A DNA stretch of 64,000 nucleotides. Origin: Staphylotrichum longicolle. Its lineage: Eukaryota > Ascomycota > Sordariomycetes > Sordariales > Chaetomiaceae. The DNA is taken from NCBI GenBank assembly GCA_019096155.1, contig JAHCVI010000004.1, positions 2,666,001-2,730,000 of the forward strand, written 5' to 3'. Below the pieces are notes generated by a model that worked only from the letters and a program-made list of their open reading frames with translations, did no database searches and had not been told where the DNA came from. Below are positions 50,187 to 60,514 of the stretch, piece by piece. The translations under genes and the position numbers were made by a program. Numbering within the stretch: position 1 is the first letter of the stretch; every line of letters starts with the position of its first letter.

Positions 50187-51296
50187 ATGTTGCCCGATCA
50201 TCAGCGCAAGCGATTGAGAGACGACGAGGATGTCTCTCAAGGAGCGCCAGTCGGGTTCACCGAACATAGAAGTGTAAGTGCGCTCTCGGGACAGTCGGCC
50301 GCGTTATCGGAGGTGGAGGGCGAGCATTCGGCGACAACTTCATGGGTTTAACACGCAGTGCAGAAACGACTCCAATCCCTCCCGCTCAGGACATCGCCAA
50401 ACTCGAAACGATGGGCTGACCGACCGAATTTCCCCCTGTCGAATCCGACGTTTACCGCGGCCCACCAAGCCCAGGCGGCTGCACCACAGGAGCCGATCCA
50501 GGAGCAGATGTGGGCAGACGAGCCGGAGTTGGTTTCGTCATCCGGCATGGCAGCAGGAGGTTTGGACCATGATATGGACATGATGGATACGTCGGAAGCG
50601 GTTCCAACACACAGTCATCCTGGGGCCCATGGCTCGTTTCAAACCGACGAGACTATTCCCGGCGTAACCGGCCGCATCCCGACCCCGATTCACTGCAGCT
50701 TTGCCGCCCAAGTCCGGGGCAACAACTGGAATGGCGGAAACGCCATGCACGGCGACGCCCTTGCGACGACCCCAGAGGAGCCCAATGCAGCGGTCTTTAG
50801 CAACAACGGAGTAGCGGACCTGTCTGCCCTGCATCTGAACGCGAATGCAGCGACACCGGTCATGGCAGACTGGAGCGTGGTCCAGAACCGGCGGCTCCCC
50901 TCGCCGATTAGCGAGTGCGGCGCGGAGGACAGCCAGGGGAGCGGGAGGATGGCGTTTGACCTGTCGACCCTCCCCAGCGGCGGCCACCTGAGCCACGTCA
51001 CACACGAGCACCCCTTGGTGGCCGGACTCCCGCCACGCGCCAGCTCGGCGATGGAGGGGCGGTCGATTCGAGAGGGCACTCCGGCGTCGGAGAACCAGAT
51101 GGGCAACGCGATGGACGTCGAGACGCTTGGTACGCCATCGCCAAAGAAGGGCCACACGAGGTCCAAGCACACGGTGAACTCGTGGACGGGTCTCCAGCCG
51201 GGCATGACGCGGTCGTTCAGTATAGGATACCGAGCCGACTGCGAGAAGTGCCGGATGAAGATCCCCGGTCACTTTAACCACATTATCATTTCCTAG
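50187..51296 (+). CDS. Conserved fungal protein of unknown function with C-terminal CxxC motif (339 aa)
   Basis: Exon 1 50187-50273 (MLPDHQRKRLRDDEDVSQGA and following) and exon 2 50364-51296, joined across a 90-bp intron with perfect GTAAGT; 87 + 933 nt = 340 codons. The acceptor is the second of two closely spaced cag sites (gtgcag, ending 50363). The splice creates EHRSKRLQSLPLRTSPNSKR, a basic, nuclear-localisation-like stretch. The middle is Ala/Ser/Asn/Met-rich and disordered. The C-terminus, WTGLQPGMTRSFSIGYRADC followed by EKCRMKIPGHFNHIIIS, ends with a C-x-x-C that could bind zinc or be redox active, and looks like the conserved core. No function can be assigned. Confidence 0.7.
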
Positions 51297-52092
51297 AAGG
51301 ACCGTGATGGCCAGCTTGTGAGCATGCTGGAGCCGGCGGCGCGGAGGATGGAGAAGCGAGATGTTCTGGATAACGCGGGGGAAAGGTTACGATTACCAGG
51401 CATGACATTTTAAAGGCCCCGATCGGGGAATGGGCGCCCCCGGAGTCACTCGTTTTGAAGCGTGGGAATGGTTTTATGACAGCGGAAACCGGCTGCTTGG
51501 GGGTGTTTTTGGGACTGGCGTACAGGGAGCCATGGACAGGCTTGTTTTTTTTATGACCATCATCATCATGAGCATGGGGCATCGTTGGGTAATGGAGTCA
51601 TTGGGAGGAAGCGAAGAGGGATACTCCGTCATAGCTGAATGCAACAAATGCTGTATACCCAAGAACTGCATTCATCTCTGATACGCTTTTATACAACACT
51701 TCCCTGAAGCTGGGTCCGGCACGTGCCAACGCAGCTGGAAAGATTTTCGAGGCTCCCTATGTACAAGCACATATTTCCGCGCCGAGGTAATGCACGCCCA
51801 TACCCTCTACACTATGATACAGTTGTCTCGCCCTCTCCCATCGCCTCCAGGCAGCGAGGGGGTGGTTGCCCTTTCATATATGGAGGAGTACCACGGACCT
51901 CCAAGCACCGCTCCTCCATCCACCTACATCGTCTTCGTCACAGAACGACAGACATACTCTTTGCGAAGCAGTCTCCCCGAACCGTCTGACAGACAGAACA
52001 ACTTAGACACATTCCCCCCGGCTCCGGCCCCTTCTCATCGCCTCCCTCCCGAGTATTTTCACCAGCCCCACAATCAAGTCTGGAGAACAAAC
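51297..52092. other. Convergent 3' spacer
   Basis: About 800 bp between the ends of two converging genes. Nothing else supported. Confidence 0.5.
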
Positions 52093-53321
52093 TCACCACA
52101 GCCACCCCTTCTTCTTCCCCTGTTCAGCCCCCGTCACCGCCGCCGCCGCCTCCCCCTGCTCAGCAACAGCAGCAACAGGCTTGACCCCCTCCGCCCCAGC
52201 CTGCACGCCGACGCGGTCGAGGGGCCCGCCCCCGCGCTGGTTCGCCTTCTCGCGCTCGAGCGCGGCGGCCGCGCGCGCGCGCAGGTAGGCCTGCTTCTCC
52301 TCGACGGCGCGCACCAGGTCGCTGTCGCGCACGCCCGTGCCGTCGTCCTCCTCGCTCAGCGACTCCCAGCCGAGGCGGCGCTCGGTCGACATGGGCGCCT
52401 CGCCTTCCTCTTCGCGCTTGAGGTTGGAGGTGAGCCAGGACCAGAGGCCGCCGGATTTTTGCTCTTGGGAGGAGGAGGAGGAGTCGGGGGAGGAGGCGGT
52501 GGGGGCGGGCCACGAGACGGTTTCGGTTACGTTTTGGCTTTGGGGGGGTTGTTGTGGTGATGATGATGCAGAAGAGGAGATTGGTGTGGTGGTGGATGGT
52601 TGCGGCGATGAGGCGGGCTTGGCGGGTTCGGGGGCGCCGAGCACGCTGACGTTGGAGAAGAAGGAGGTCTTGCGGCCCTCGAGGCGCTCGCGCTCGAGCT
52701 GCTCCTCGACCAGATCGATCTGCTCATCAGTCGCCTTGCCCGTCATGTAGGCGATGCGGGCGGCCTCGAGACTGTCGGCCTCGAGCTTCTTCTGCGCCTC
52801 GACCCACTCGGCGCTGCGCTTCTTGTTGTACATGATCATGTCGACGGCCGTGTAGGCAGTTACGAGGCCTGCGATGACTGGAAGGCGGGTGTGGGTTAGT
52901 TGAGGAGGGGAAGAGACAGATCACGCCATCTGCGAAGCAAAGGTTGGGGCAACATACCCGTGAAGCCGAACAGTCCTGCGACTGTGATCTTGTGTGCAGA
53001 GTCAAAAACCCGCCTGCCTGTGCCCACGATCTTGTCAAATTTGGACACCTGCGCCTCCTTTGCCCTCCGATGTGCTGCCCTTAGCCGGGCAACCTTTTGC
53101 TCTGGGGTTTCGATGAGTGGCGATGATCCGGCATTGCCGCCGCTGCCGGGTCCCCCGGGACCGCCGGCGGGAGTAGACGAGTGTGCGGACCCGGACTTGG
53201 GAGAGGTGAACCGGGGTGGTGGCGTGGCGGTCTTGGAGGTAGCATGGAGGGAGTTGGCCGTGAAGCGCGTTGCGTCCGAGACGCTGCGCGGGGCAGCCGA
53301 GAACCGCAGTGTTGGCTTCAT
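52093..53321 (-). CDS. Mitochondrial COX14-like cytochrome c oxidase assembly protein (382 aa)
   Basis: Exons 53321-52958 and 52877-52093 (364 + 785 nt = 383 codons), 79-bp intron with GTATGT donor. The N-terminus is basic and Ser/Thr-rich (MKPTLRFSAAPRSVSDATRF), a likely mitochondrial targeting sequence. A conserved core, SKFDKIVGTGRRVFDSAHKI followed by a single membrane span (TVAGLFGFTGVIAGLVTAYTA) and VDMIMYNKKRSAEWVEAQKK, resembles the fungal COX14 / cytochrome-oxidase-assembly family of the inner membrane. A coiled, charged helix follows (DEQIDLVEEQLERERLEGRK). The C-terminal 180 residues are Ser/Gln/Ala-rich and disordered, making this much longer than yeast Cox14 (about 70 aa), as in other filamentous ascomycetes. 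The intron lies in the membrane-span coding part. Function is inferred from the core. Confidence 0.72.
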
Positions 53322-53742
53322 TTTCGGGTGCTGTCTGTGTATCTCGCCGGGACCGGCAGGGTGGGTGCCCTGGGTGTTTCCGGAGGTTGTCACGGCCGGG
53401 AATGGGGGTGCAATGGAAGCTTGTTCAAAGCTTTGATGCCCTCCAAAAACGAAGCTCGGTCGTCGACCTCTGATGATCCAATGCCAAGCCAAAGTTTTTG
53501 ATTGAGAGCTTTGGTCCTCGGGAGCTGAGCAAGCCACAAGTTTGGCCGAGAGCTGTGGCTGATGGCGGTGCGACCCGACCCCTGGCAGGGCCCCACTGTT
53601 TTTCTCAGTCCCCCGTCGCCGATGGAAATTTTGGCTGGAGCTCAGTTGCAGAGAGGGTGCTCGAGGACGCGGCACGAAGACACTCGACCGACCGGCAACC
53701 TCAACGGACCGCCCATTGACTTGTCCAGTCCACACAAACAAC
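53322..53742. promoter_or_regulatory. Bidirectional promoter between COX14-like and mL50 genes
   Basis: Only 421 bp separate the two start codons, and both products belong in mitochondria. Both transcripts must start here. No TATA box stands out on either strand, fitting housekeeping promoters. Confidence 0.6.
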
Positions 53743-55080
53743 ATGCGCCGCATACCGAGGTTACGCACCCCCGCGCCGGCGGGCTTTGCCCCGTCATCAG
53801 TACCCGCCAGTGCTCTCCGTGCGCCGCCCGTCACCGTCACCGCGCCCTCAACACTCTCTTCGACTCCCAGATTGACCACGCGCGCCAGCCACACCAGCCA
53901 AACCCGGCGCTACCTCTCCACGACGCCTCTCCGCGCCGCCCAGACCCAACAACCCCAGAACGGACAGGGCCCCGCCGAGGACCTCCAATCCCTCGCCGAA
54001 GACGACGCCGAGTTGTACGAGGCACCCACCCCGACCGAGATCAACACCCAACTAGTCTACCCGTACGGCGTGACCACCGCCCCGCTCACTGCCGAGGTCG
54101 CGGACCCGTCCTACAAGCCTGCCGAGACGGCCGACGGTCTCGAGGAGGTCGGCGGCCTGTCCGGCTGGTGGGACGAGCCGACGCATTGGGGCAGCGAGGG
54201 CGGCGTGGCCGGCTACGTGCACTCGGCCACGAGCCGTTTTGGCCCCGCCGAGCGGGTGACGGATTCCGCGGTTCTCGAGGTGCTGACCAAGCGGGCCATC
54301 GTGGAGGCGATTGTCGTGGCCAAGTTTGCGCGGGCGAACAAGCGGAAGCACATCGACCGGCTGTTTGCGCACTCCGATGCGCTGCACAGGCTGGAGAAGA
54401 TTGTGCGGGCCGAGATTGTGGTTGGCAAGAATGGGGAGGCCACGATCAAGGAGAATGCGGATTGGCAGAGGGTGTACGGTGTGCTGAAGGCGGCAGCCAG
54501 GTACGCCAGGCGACAGGAGGAGGGAGAGGAGACAGGAGAGCGAGATGTGGCTGAAGCGCAGGAGGTCGAGGCGAAGGAGGCTGAGACGCCGGCGATAGAG
54601 GAACTTACCCCCGAGGTGGCCAAGAGCCTGGTCGAGTCTTGGGACAAGGGGTGGAAGAAGGCCGAGTTGAGGGATCCGGTGGTCAAGTTCTTTGTGAGTT
54701 TCCCCTTCCACCTAGTCCTGTTCATGCTCAAACTGCTGACACCAGCGCTCCAGGCCGCCAAGCGGATCCAGCAACTCACGGGACACCGCGTCCCCGACGG
54801 CAAGCTCCTCTCCGCTCTCACCATCGACAGTCTCCTAAAACAGCTTGTCGAGCCACCCAAGCCAAAGAAGCTCGCCGAGCTGGTCGAGACCCAGGGCGTC
54901 TTCAAGGATCTTTCCAACGTCCGCGTCTTCCCCAGGAGAGTCACGCCAATCGACAAGGAGAAGATGGTGGGTCGCTGGAAGATTATTGTCAAGGAGCTCG
55001 AGAAGCGCGATCTCCCCGTCATTGGCACAGGCAAGCACAGCGGGCCGATCGAGAAGAAGTGGATCGAGGGGAAAGCATAG
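53743..55080 (+). CDS. Mitochondrial large-subunit ribosomal protein mL50 (425 aa)
   Basis: Exon 1 53743-54693 and exon 2 54754-55080 (951 + 327 nt = 426 codons). The 60-bp intron (GTGAGT donor, gctgac branch, ctccag acceptor) is in frame and stop-free, so the unspliced frame also reads through. The N-terminus is Arg/Ser/Thr/Pro-rich and lacks acidic residues for about 70 positions (MRRIPRLRTPAPAGFAPSSV; then RRYLSTTPLR, a typical presequence end), a strong mitochondrial signal. The C-terminal domain AAKRIQQLTGHRVPDGKLLS, then ALTIDSLLKQLVEPPKPKKL, matches the fungal mL50 (Ribosomal_L50) family. It ends VIGTGKHSGPIEKKWIEGKA. The middle has an acidic, Glu-rich helix. It shares a divergent promoter with the COX14-like gene. 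Confidence 0.78.
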   Translation: MRRIPRLRTPAPAGFAPSSVPASALRAPPVTVTAPSTLSSTPRLTTRASHTSQTRRYLSTTPLRAAQTQQPQNGQGPAEDLQSLAEDDAELYEAPTPTEINTQLVYPYGVTTAPLTAEVADPSYKPAETADGLEEVGGLSGWWDEPTHWGSEGGVAGYVHSATSRFGPAERVTDSAVLEVLTKRAIVEAIVVAKFARANKRKHIDRLFAHSDALHRLEKIVRAEIVVGKNGEATIKENADWQRVYGVLKAAARYARRQEEGEETGERDVAEAQEVEAKEAETPAIEELTPEVAKSLVESWDKGWKKAELRDPVVKFFVSFPFHLVLFMLKLLTPALQAAKRIQQLTGHRVPDGKLLSALTIDSLLKQLVEPPKPKKLAELVETQGVFKDLSNVRVFPRRVTPIDKEKMVGRWKIIVKELEKRDLPVIGTGKHSGPIEKKWIEGKA

Positions 55081-55575
55081 TGGGCGGGCTCTTGAGGGTG
55101 TGCGGACTATGCCTCGGGCCGTGTTGCGGCCGTGTATCATGTATAATGTAGACAATTTTGGTGCCTTGTATACAAGTTTTGGGAACCCCTCTGGTGCAAT
55201 CTCGTTTGTATCTCCTGGAGTCGTTGCTTTGCTGTGGTTGATGGCAAGACCCCCTTCTTCAACTGCAGGTCAGGGTTGATGGTGGATTGTTTGGTGCCGT
55301 CCAGGGTTGGGCGTAGCAAAAACATGTGGGGTGCCTAATACGCCTCACAGCAACCCGTCAACCGTTCATCGTCCTCAACAATAAACCTAAGTCAACTGGG
55401 CAAACTTTTGGGTCCGAGGTCCAACTCACGCCTTAACCTCCACGATTGTTACCTTGTTTGAGCTTATACAACTCCAAGCCCTACGAGTTCACTTTTTTTA
55501 AAGAACACGGCCATACAAAAGAGCGGGGTGTTCCTGGTGAATGAAACTGACCATCCCCCTCTCTACCCAGAATCC
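55081..55575. other. Spacer between co-directional genes
   Basis: Terminator region of mL50 and promoter of the next gene. Nothing else seen. Confidence 0.5.
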
Positions 55576-58052
55576 ATGGCGTGGACGCCAGACAAGGTGG
55601 CGGCACTTATTAGCAGCCGGGGCGACACGAGTGCGCGTGCCGCTCAACTCAAGGAAGTCCTTGACGAGATTCGAGCAGAAAACAATGACAGTTTGGCTGC
55701 TCTTGTTGAGAAGCTTGCGGACGGCGCAAGGGACTGTGAGTTTGATCCAATGGTTCTGCTGCCACCAGTCCAAGACGCTGAATAACACTGCTCTATCCAG
55801 CATCTTGGAGATTGCCCCTGGGAGATTCTGGGCTTCTGGAGCACGTCTTGTCCCTTGTGCCTGTGAAGGAGGAACCCCGACACGCCCTGAACAAGCAGGC
55901 ACTTCGTCTGGTTGGCAATGCATGTGCTGATTGCGGTACGCCCCCACGTCTTCAAGATGATCTTTCAAGTCTCGTAGCTAACAACACGAAGACGAAAACC
56001 GCGCCCGGGTGGTCGAGTCTTGTGCTCTTCCCAGGTTCGTCATGGAGATCATGAAGAACCCGGAAGCCAACGCGTTCCTCCCCTTTGCCATAGCCGCGGC
56101 ACTGAACGTTTGTGTTGACTGCCGTAAGACTCGAATAGCTTCTCCTTTGCATGCTCGGGCTAATCATATGGCAGAGCCTGCCCAGCTCCAGGCTTCCGAG
56201 GCCGGTCTAAGCAAGGTGCTTGTCGATATAGTCTCTGGAGACCAACTGTCCTCATGCGAGTCGTCTCTGAGCCACATCATGACCATCTTGGAGTTGCTTT
56301 GCAACCAGGGTAGGGACGGCTAATCGCCCATGATATTACCCAGCTAACGAGGAAAATCAGATACCGAGCCCAAGGTTGCCAACCCAAGAACCCCTGCTCT
56401 CCTCCTCGATCTCGCAACCGGTGACGGCTACGATGCGGACCTGGACACATTCATCGAGATCTGTACGCCCGCACTGGCCTATTTGACCTTCCAAGATCTC
56501 CAACCCGTGCTTTTAGAGGGCGACGGCATTGAGCTACTGCAACGGGCCTTCCACCAGCTGTACACTCGTTTCGACACCTCAGACAACGATCCCGATACCG
56601 CCCGCCAGCTCAAGCAGGTTGGAGACGCCTTCCTCACTGTCTTCGCCGACATATCCGCCCTTCCAGCTTTCCCAACCTCCTGCCCTCTCGACAGCAAAGT
56701 CGTCCAGACCTTCATTGAGTGGCTGGGATCGTCGCCACCGCTCTCCCATCTGCAGACAGCGGCCTGTCTAGCCCTAGGCAACCTCAGCCGCTCCGACGAG
56801 TCCAGCACAGCGCTTTTCAAACAAGCCAAGGGCCCTCTCCTAGAAATTCTTGCCCAGGCTGCCCCCTGACAACGGCACAACCTGCCACCCCCGGAAGTCT
56901 GCGACTCCCCTCCAACTCATCCACGCAGCCCTCAGCTTCCTCAAGAACCTCGCCATACCCGAGGTCAACAAAGCCCACCTGGGCGCCGCCCTGCTCGACC
57001 CAACCAACCCGCTCCTCCCGCGCCTCTGGACCTCAACCCGCACGCAGCCGCAACTCCAGTTCGCCGCCGTCTCCCTGACCCGTCTCCTCCTAGCCAAATG
57101 CCCCGCCAACGTCCGCCTCCTCTGCGGCCCCCTCACAAGCGACCCCGACCAACCCCCACGCTCAGCGAGCAACCTCGCCCTCCTAACCGCCACCGCCGCC
57201 TCCGCCGACGAAGACCCCATCAAACTCGAAGCCGCCCGCGCCGCCGCCCTCGTCTGTCGCGCCCTCCACTCCTCTTTCCCCCCTTCCTCCACCGAAATCC
57301 TCGACCCCTCCTGGGTCTGGACCTCCTCCTCCGCCTCCTCCTCACAAATCCCAGAAGATGACCGCCACCACCAGAACCCCGCTCTCACGGCATTCTACGC
57401 CGCCCACGCGACCCCCTCCCTCCCCCCGGCCCTCTCCCACCTCCTCACCCAACCGCGCTTTCCCACCCTCCGCTCCGACGCCATCTTCGTCCTCGCCCTC
57501 ATGAGCCGCTCCCAGGCCGCCGCCGGCGCCCGCCTGGCGCTGCAGGTCCTCACTCTCTCCCAGTCGTCGTCATCGCTCTCGTCGTCTGGCAGCCACGGAA
57601 ACGCGACAGCAGCAGTAGGATCAGGAGGAGGAGCAGGAGCAGGAGCAGGAGCAGGAGCGGGGTGGCAGGTCCTCGCCAAGGCCATCACGGGTTCCGAGTC
57701 CGATGAGTTGGCGGCTGTGTTTAAGCGGCAGGTTGTGGAGGTGCATGACCAGGGGGAGGAAGATGCACAGGAGGCGGTTAACAATACGGAGAAGAAGGGA
57801 GAAGACAGAGAGGGGGGTGTGACGGTGGAGAAGCTGAGCCTGGAACCCCAGCCGCTAGATGCGCAGGGCCTGAAACAGCAGCCGGCAAGGGCGGCGCAGA
57901 TGGACCGCGAGAACGCGATGGTGCTGGTTGCCGAGTTGCTGAGGCAGTTTCCGGACGAGTTGGCGAGCCTGCGGAGGCCGCTCGAGGCCGTGCTGAACAA
58001 GGGGGGCGAGTTGGTGGTGCAGGACCAGGAGCAAGGAAAGGATGCGAAGTAG
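55576..58052 (+). CDS. Armadillo-repeat SmgGDS (RAP1GDS1)-like protein, about 750 aa; one frame slip
   Basis: Exons 55576-55735, 55801-55935, 55992-56123, 56175-56309 and 56361-58052, all introns phase 1. The protein is an array of helical armadillo-type repeats: LGDSGLLEHVLSLVPV, LNKQALRLVGNACADCDENR, FLPFAIAAALNVCVDC, LQTAACLALGNLSRSDESST and LQLIHAALSFLKNLAIPEVN. This arrangement matches SmgGDS-like proteins, which chaperone or activate small GTPases with polybasic tails, in the cytosol. The frame stops at 56867 directly after LEILAQAAP, while the next frame continues with DNGTTCHPRKSATPLQLIHA. Removing one C from the C5 run 56862-56866 (or adding two) joins them into 750 residues. No intron can explain it. 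The C-terminal part has a Ser-rich loop, a Gly/Ala repeat and ends with ENAMVLVAELLRQFPDELAS, a final helix. Confidence 0.75.
57626..57659 (+). repeat. GCAGGA-type hexanucleotide repeat
   Basis: Tandem ggagca units encode alternating Gly-Ala in a disordered loop of the armadillo protein. Confidence 0.8.
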
Positions 58053-58379
58053 GTAGATTATGTAGACGACTCATCAGGGTATCGCTGGGAAGAGAGTGCA
58101 TCAAAACCCGTCAATTAGTCCCCAAACACCGAAACTCGGCTTGGCCATCAGTCATGCTTTTTCCTGTCCATTCATTTGCGATGCTCTAGCAAATCCCTAT
58201 GATGCGTGGAAACTTTCTGAACCCTGTCCTGAACGAAGTCCCCGAAGATACACGCCATAGGTGAGGGAAGCCATGTTCCTCGCCCCGGGTTATCAGGAAA
58301 AGCAGAAAGCGAGACCAGACCAGCCAAAACAAACACGGGAACCTTCCTATCCGTCGCCACCGACCCGACAAAAAACCCT
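58053..58379. other. Convergent 3' spacer
   Basis: 327 bp between the end of the armadillo gene and the end of the eL13 gene. Nothing else seen. Confidence 0.5.
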
Positions 58380-59381
58380 CTATTTCTTGGCAGCCTCGGC
58401 CTCGGCCTTGTCGCGGATGCGCTTCTCCCGGACACCCACCAGGCGGGCGTCGGACCTCGCCTTGCGGAGGGCCTTGTAGGCACCACCCTCGACGTTCTTC
58501 GGCAGGTCGCTCTTGGCGATCTCGCTGAAGCCGGCAGCAATGGGCTGAGCAACGCCGAACGAGGCGCGGATGGTCTGTGTGGTCTCGGCGGTCTGCTGGT
58601 CCTTGGCGGTGTCGGTCTTCTTGGGCTTGTTGGACTTGCGGGGGAAGACGATGAGGCGGGCCTTGTACTCCTTCAGGCGCTCGACGTTGGCGGCGAGGGC
58701 CTCCTCGGAGAGGTTCTGGCGGCGGGCATCGACGGAGATACCGATGGTGGGAGCATAGAGCTTGGGAATGCCGGCGGCCTATTTTTTGCGTCAGAATCCT
58801 GCTGGCCTCATCCTCGTCCCAGATCAGGCTTTAGGCCCGTCGTTCGTACCTTCAGCTCAGCCAGCGTGAAGCCACGGCCGAGGCGTGTCCGGCGGTTGTA
58901 CTTGACGGTGCTATAGATCGCAATTAGACTCGTAGCCCTCCAAAAACGAGTATTCCGGGACAAACTAACGGGCAGCGGACAATCGGGCGGAGCTTGTCGA
59001 CCGGGCGGGGAGCGACGGCAGCAGCCTTCGAGCGGCGTGCCAGACGGCGGGTGACCTTCTTGCCGGGCTATTCCCATCGCATGTCAGAATTTGGACCCAT
59101 CGCAATCGCCGTGCGTTCCTCCTCGATATCACGAACCTGGTCGAAGTGGCACCGCACACGCCGCTGCCACTGCTTGCGGAAGTCTGAAAAAATCGCGTCA
59201 GCGTCATCGTCCCCTCGCAATATCCTCGTCGCCGTCGGTCGGGTCGTGCTCACGGGTGTTGGGAATCTGCTGGTTGTGCTTGATCGCCTGTCCGCCAAAG
59301 ATGCATCAGTAAAACGCCCGGAACCTGCAACACGCAGAGCAATGGCATCTGCAATCGCTCGAGAAACATGCGACTCACCAT
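58380..59381 (-). CDS. 60S ribosomal protein eL13 (213 aa)
   Basis: Six exons: 59381-59379, 59287-59254, 59183-59137, 59067-58970, 58910-58850 and 58778-58380 (3, 34, 47, 98, 61 and 399 nt = 214 codons). The first intron directly follows the ATG, so exon 1 codes only Met. The spliced protein begins MAIKHNQQIPNTHFRKQWQR, continues VRCHFDQPGKKVTRRLARRS and RPIVRCPTVKYNRRTRLGRG, then FTLAELKAAGIPKLYAPTIG and ISVDARRQNLSEEALAANVE. It ends with a Lys/Ala-rich helix (EKRIRDKAEAEAAKK). Sequence, basic charge and length match eukaryotic eL13 of the large ribosomal subunit. The dense 5' introns, including one beside the start codon, are typical of ribosomal protein genes in filamentous ascomycetes. 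No single exon is long enough at the 5' end to show as an open frame. Confidence 0.96.
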
Positions 59382-60514
59382 TGTGCCGGTTGTGGATCAA
59401 GCCCTCGGTCCCTCTGGTTGTCGAAGAAATCACCGTCGTGAAGCGGATGCAATTTGGAGGTCGCTTGCTTGGAGGAGCTCCCAAAATTTTGGCAGGGCTT
59501 GGAAACCCTATGAAGGCGGTGTGTGGGTCCGATTCGCTCAAAATCAGTGGATGTGGGGCAAGGGTTGCAGAGGGGTGGAGCAACAGTTGTCGTCAGCTGT
59601 TGCCAATGGGCTCATCTGTGAGACCCATTTTTCCCACACTCCTCAAGGCCCCTTGCAGGCAGAGGATGGGAACCTGGAAGTTTAGGAGAGGTTGTCGGTG
59701 ATATCTGCATGAGTGTTCTGAATTAGCATCTGGTTTCAGAATCTGCTTGACTATTTGTAGCATTTTTCCACCATATTCAACTATCGCAGACCGTCTGCCA
59801 TGTCAACCCGTTCCGCAAATGAGGTGGCAATTCTCTCTTTTCAAGCAGCGTTGGCGCTGATGCTGCATTCGAAGGAATATTCGGCGAAACCAACAACAAC
59901 AAGATAAACTATCTTGGCTATGACGAGCGCCCCGCTTAGTCTTTTGTGCAATGCCACCTCTATACTAAATGTGTAATAGTCCACAGAGTTGGTTTCTCGT
60001 TGTTCCAGTTGGATTCGAGTTGTTCATGCAACGCGAATCTCACCCAAGATACCTCTTAAAACTTTCGAACGCCAATTTGTCTCAGCGACCGACGATACCT
60101 CGTCCTCGACATCAAAGAGCACGCTGGTGTTCTGATAACTGCTTATCTGTTTCAAAGCATCAGTGAAGTAATTCTCTTCCCGCATTGAACGGCAGTTTCC
60201 ATGAATCGTTTCACTTGTTGAAACTTGAAAGTGACTCGGGACTTTCGGTACGAAATGGATTCAGGTCATTCATAGAGCTAGCTTCAACACACCTTCTTCA
60301 TACAGGTTCGCTCGCGGCCACGCCCTGCTTCAACATGTCTATCACTTTGGGCATATAGAATTGAGGCCCATGTTGAACCCGGATACTAACCCAGTGTTAG
60401 TTCTGGTTGAGTGCTAGTCTTCAGGTTGCCTGTCACCTATCAAGAATTCCCAGCAAATTGTTACAATTTAAGGCAACTCCGTCGTTTCCAGTTTGAACCA
60501 GGTCTCACACCAAC
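59382..60514. other. A/T-richer intergenic spacer
   Basis: Promoter side of eL13 and 3' flank of the VWA-Hint gene. From about 59700 to 60480 the base composition is visibly more A/T-rich than the surrounding genes and there are no coding-looking frames. It could be ordinary spacer or a decayed repeat; I see no intact element. Confidence 0.45.

Noticed and set aside
50538..51281. 247-residue open frame on the minus strand
   Set aside because: Antisense to the spliced 339-residue gene, which has a clean intron and codon closure.
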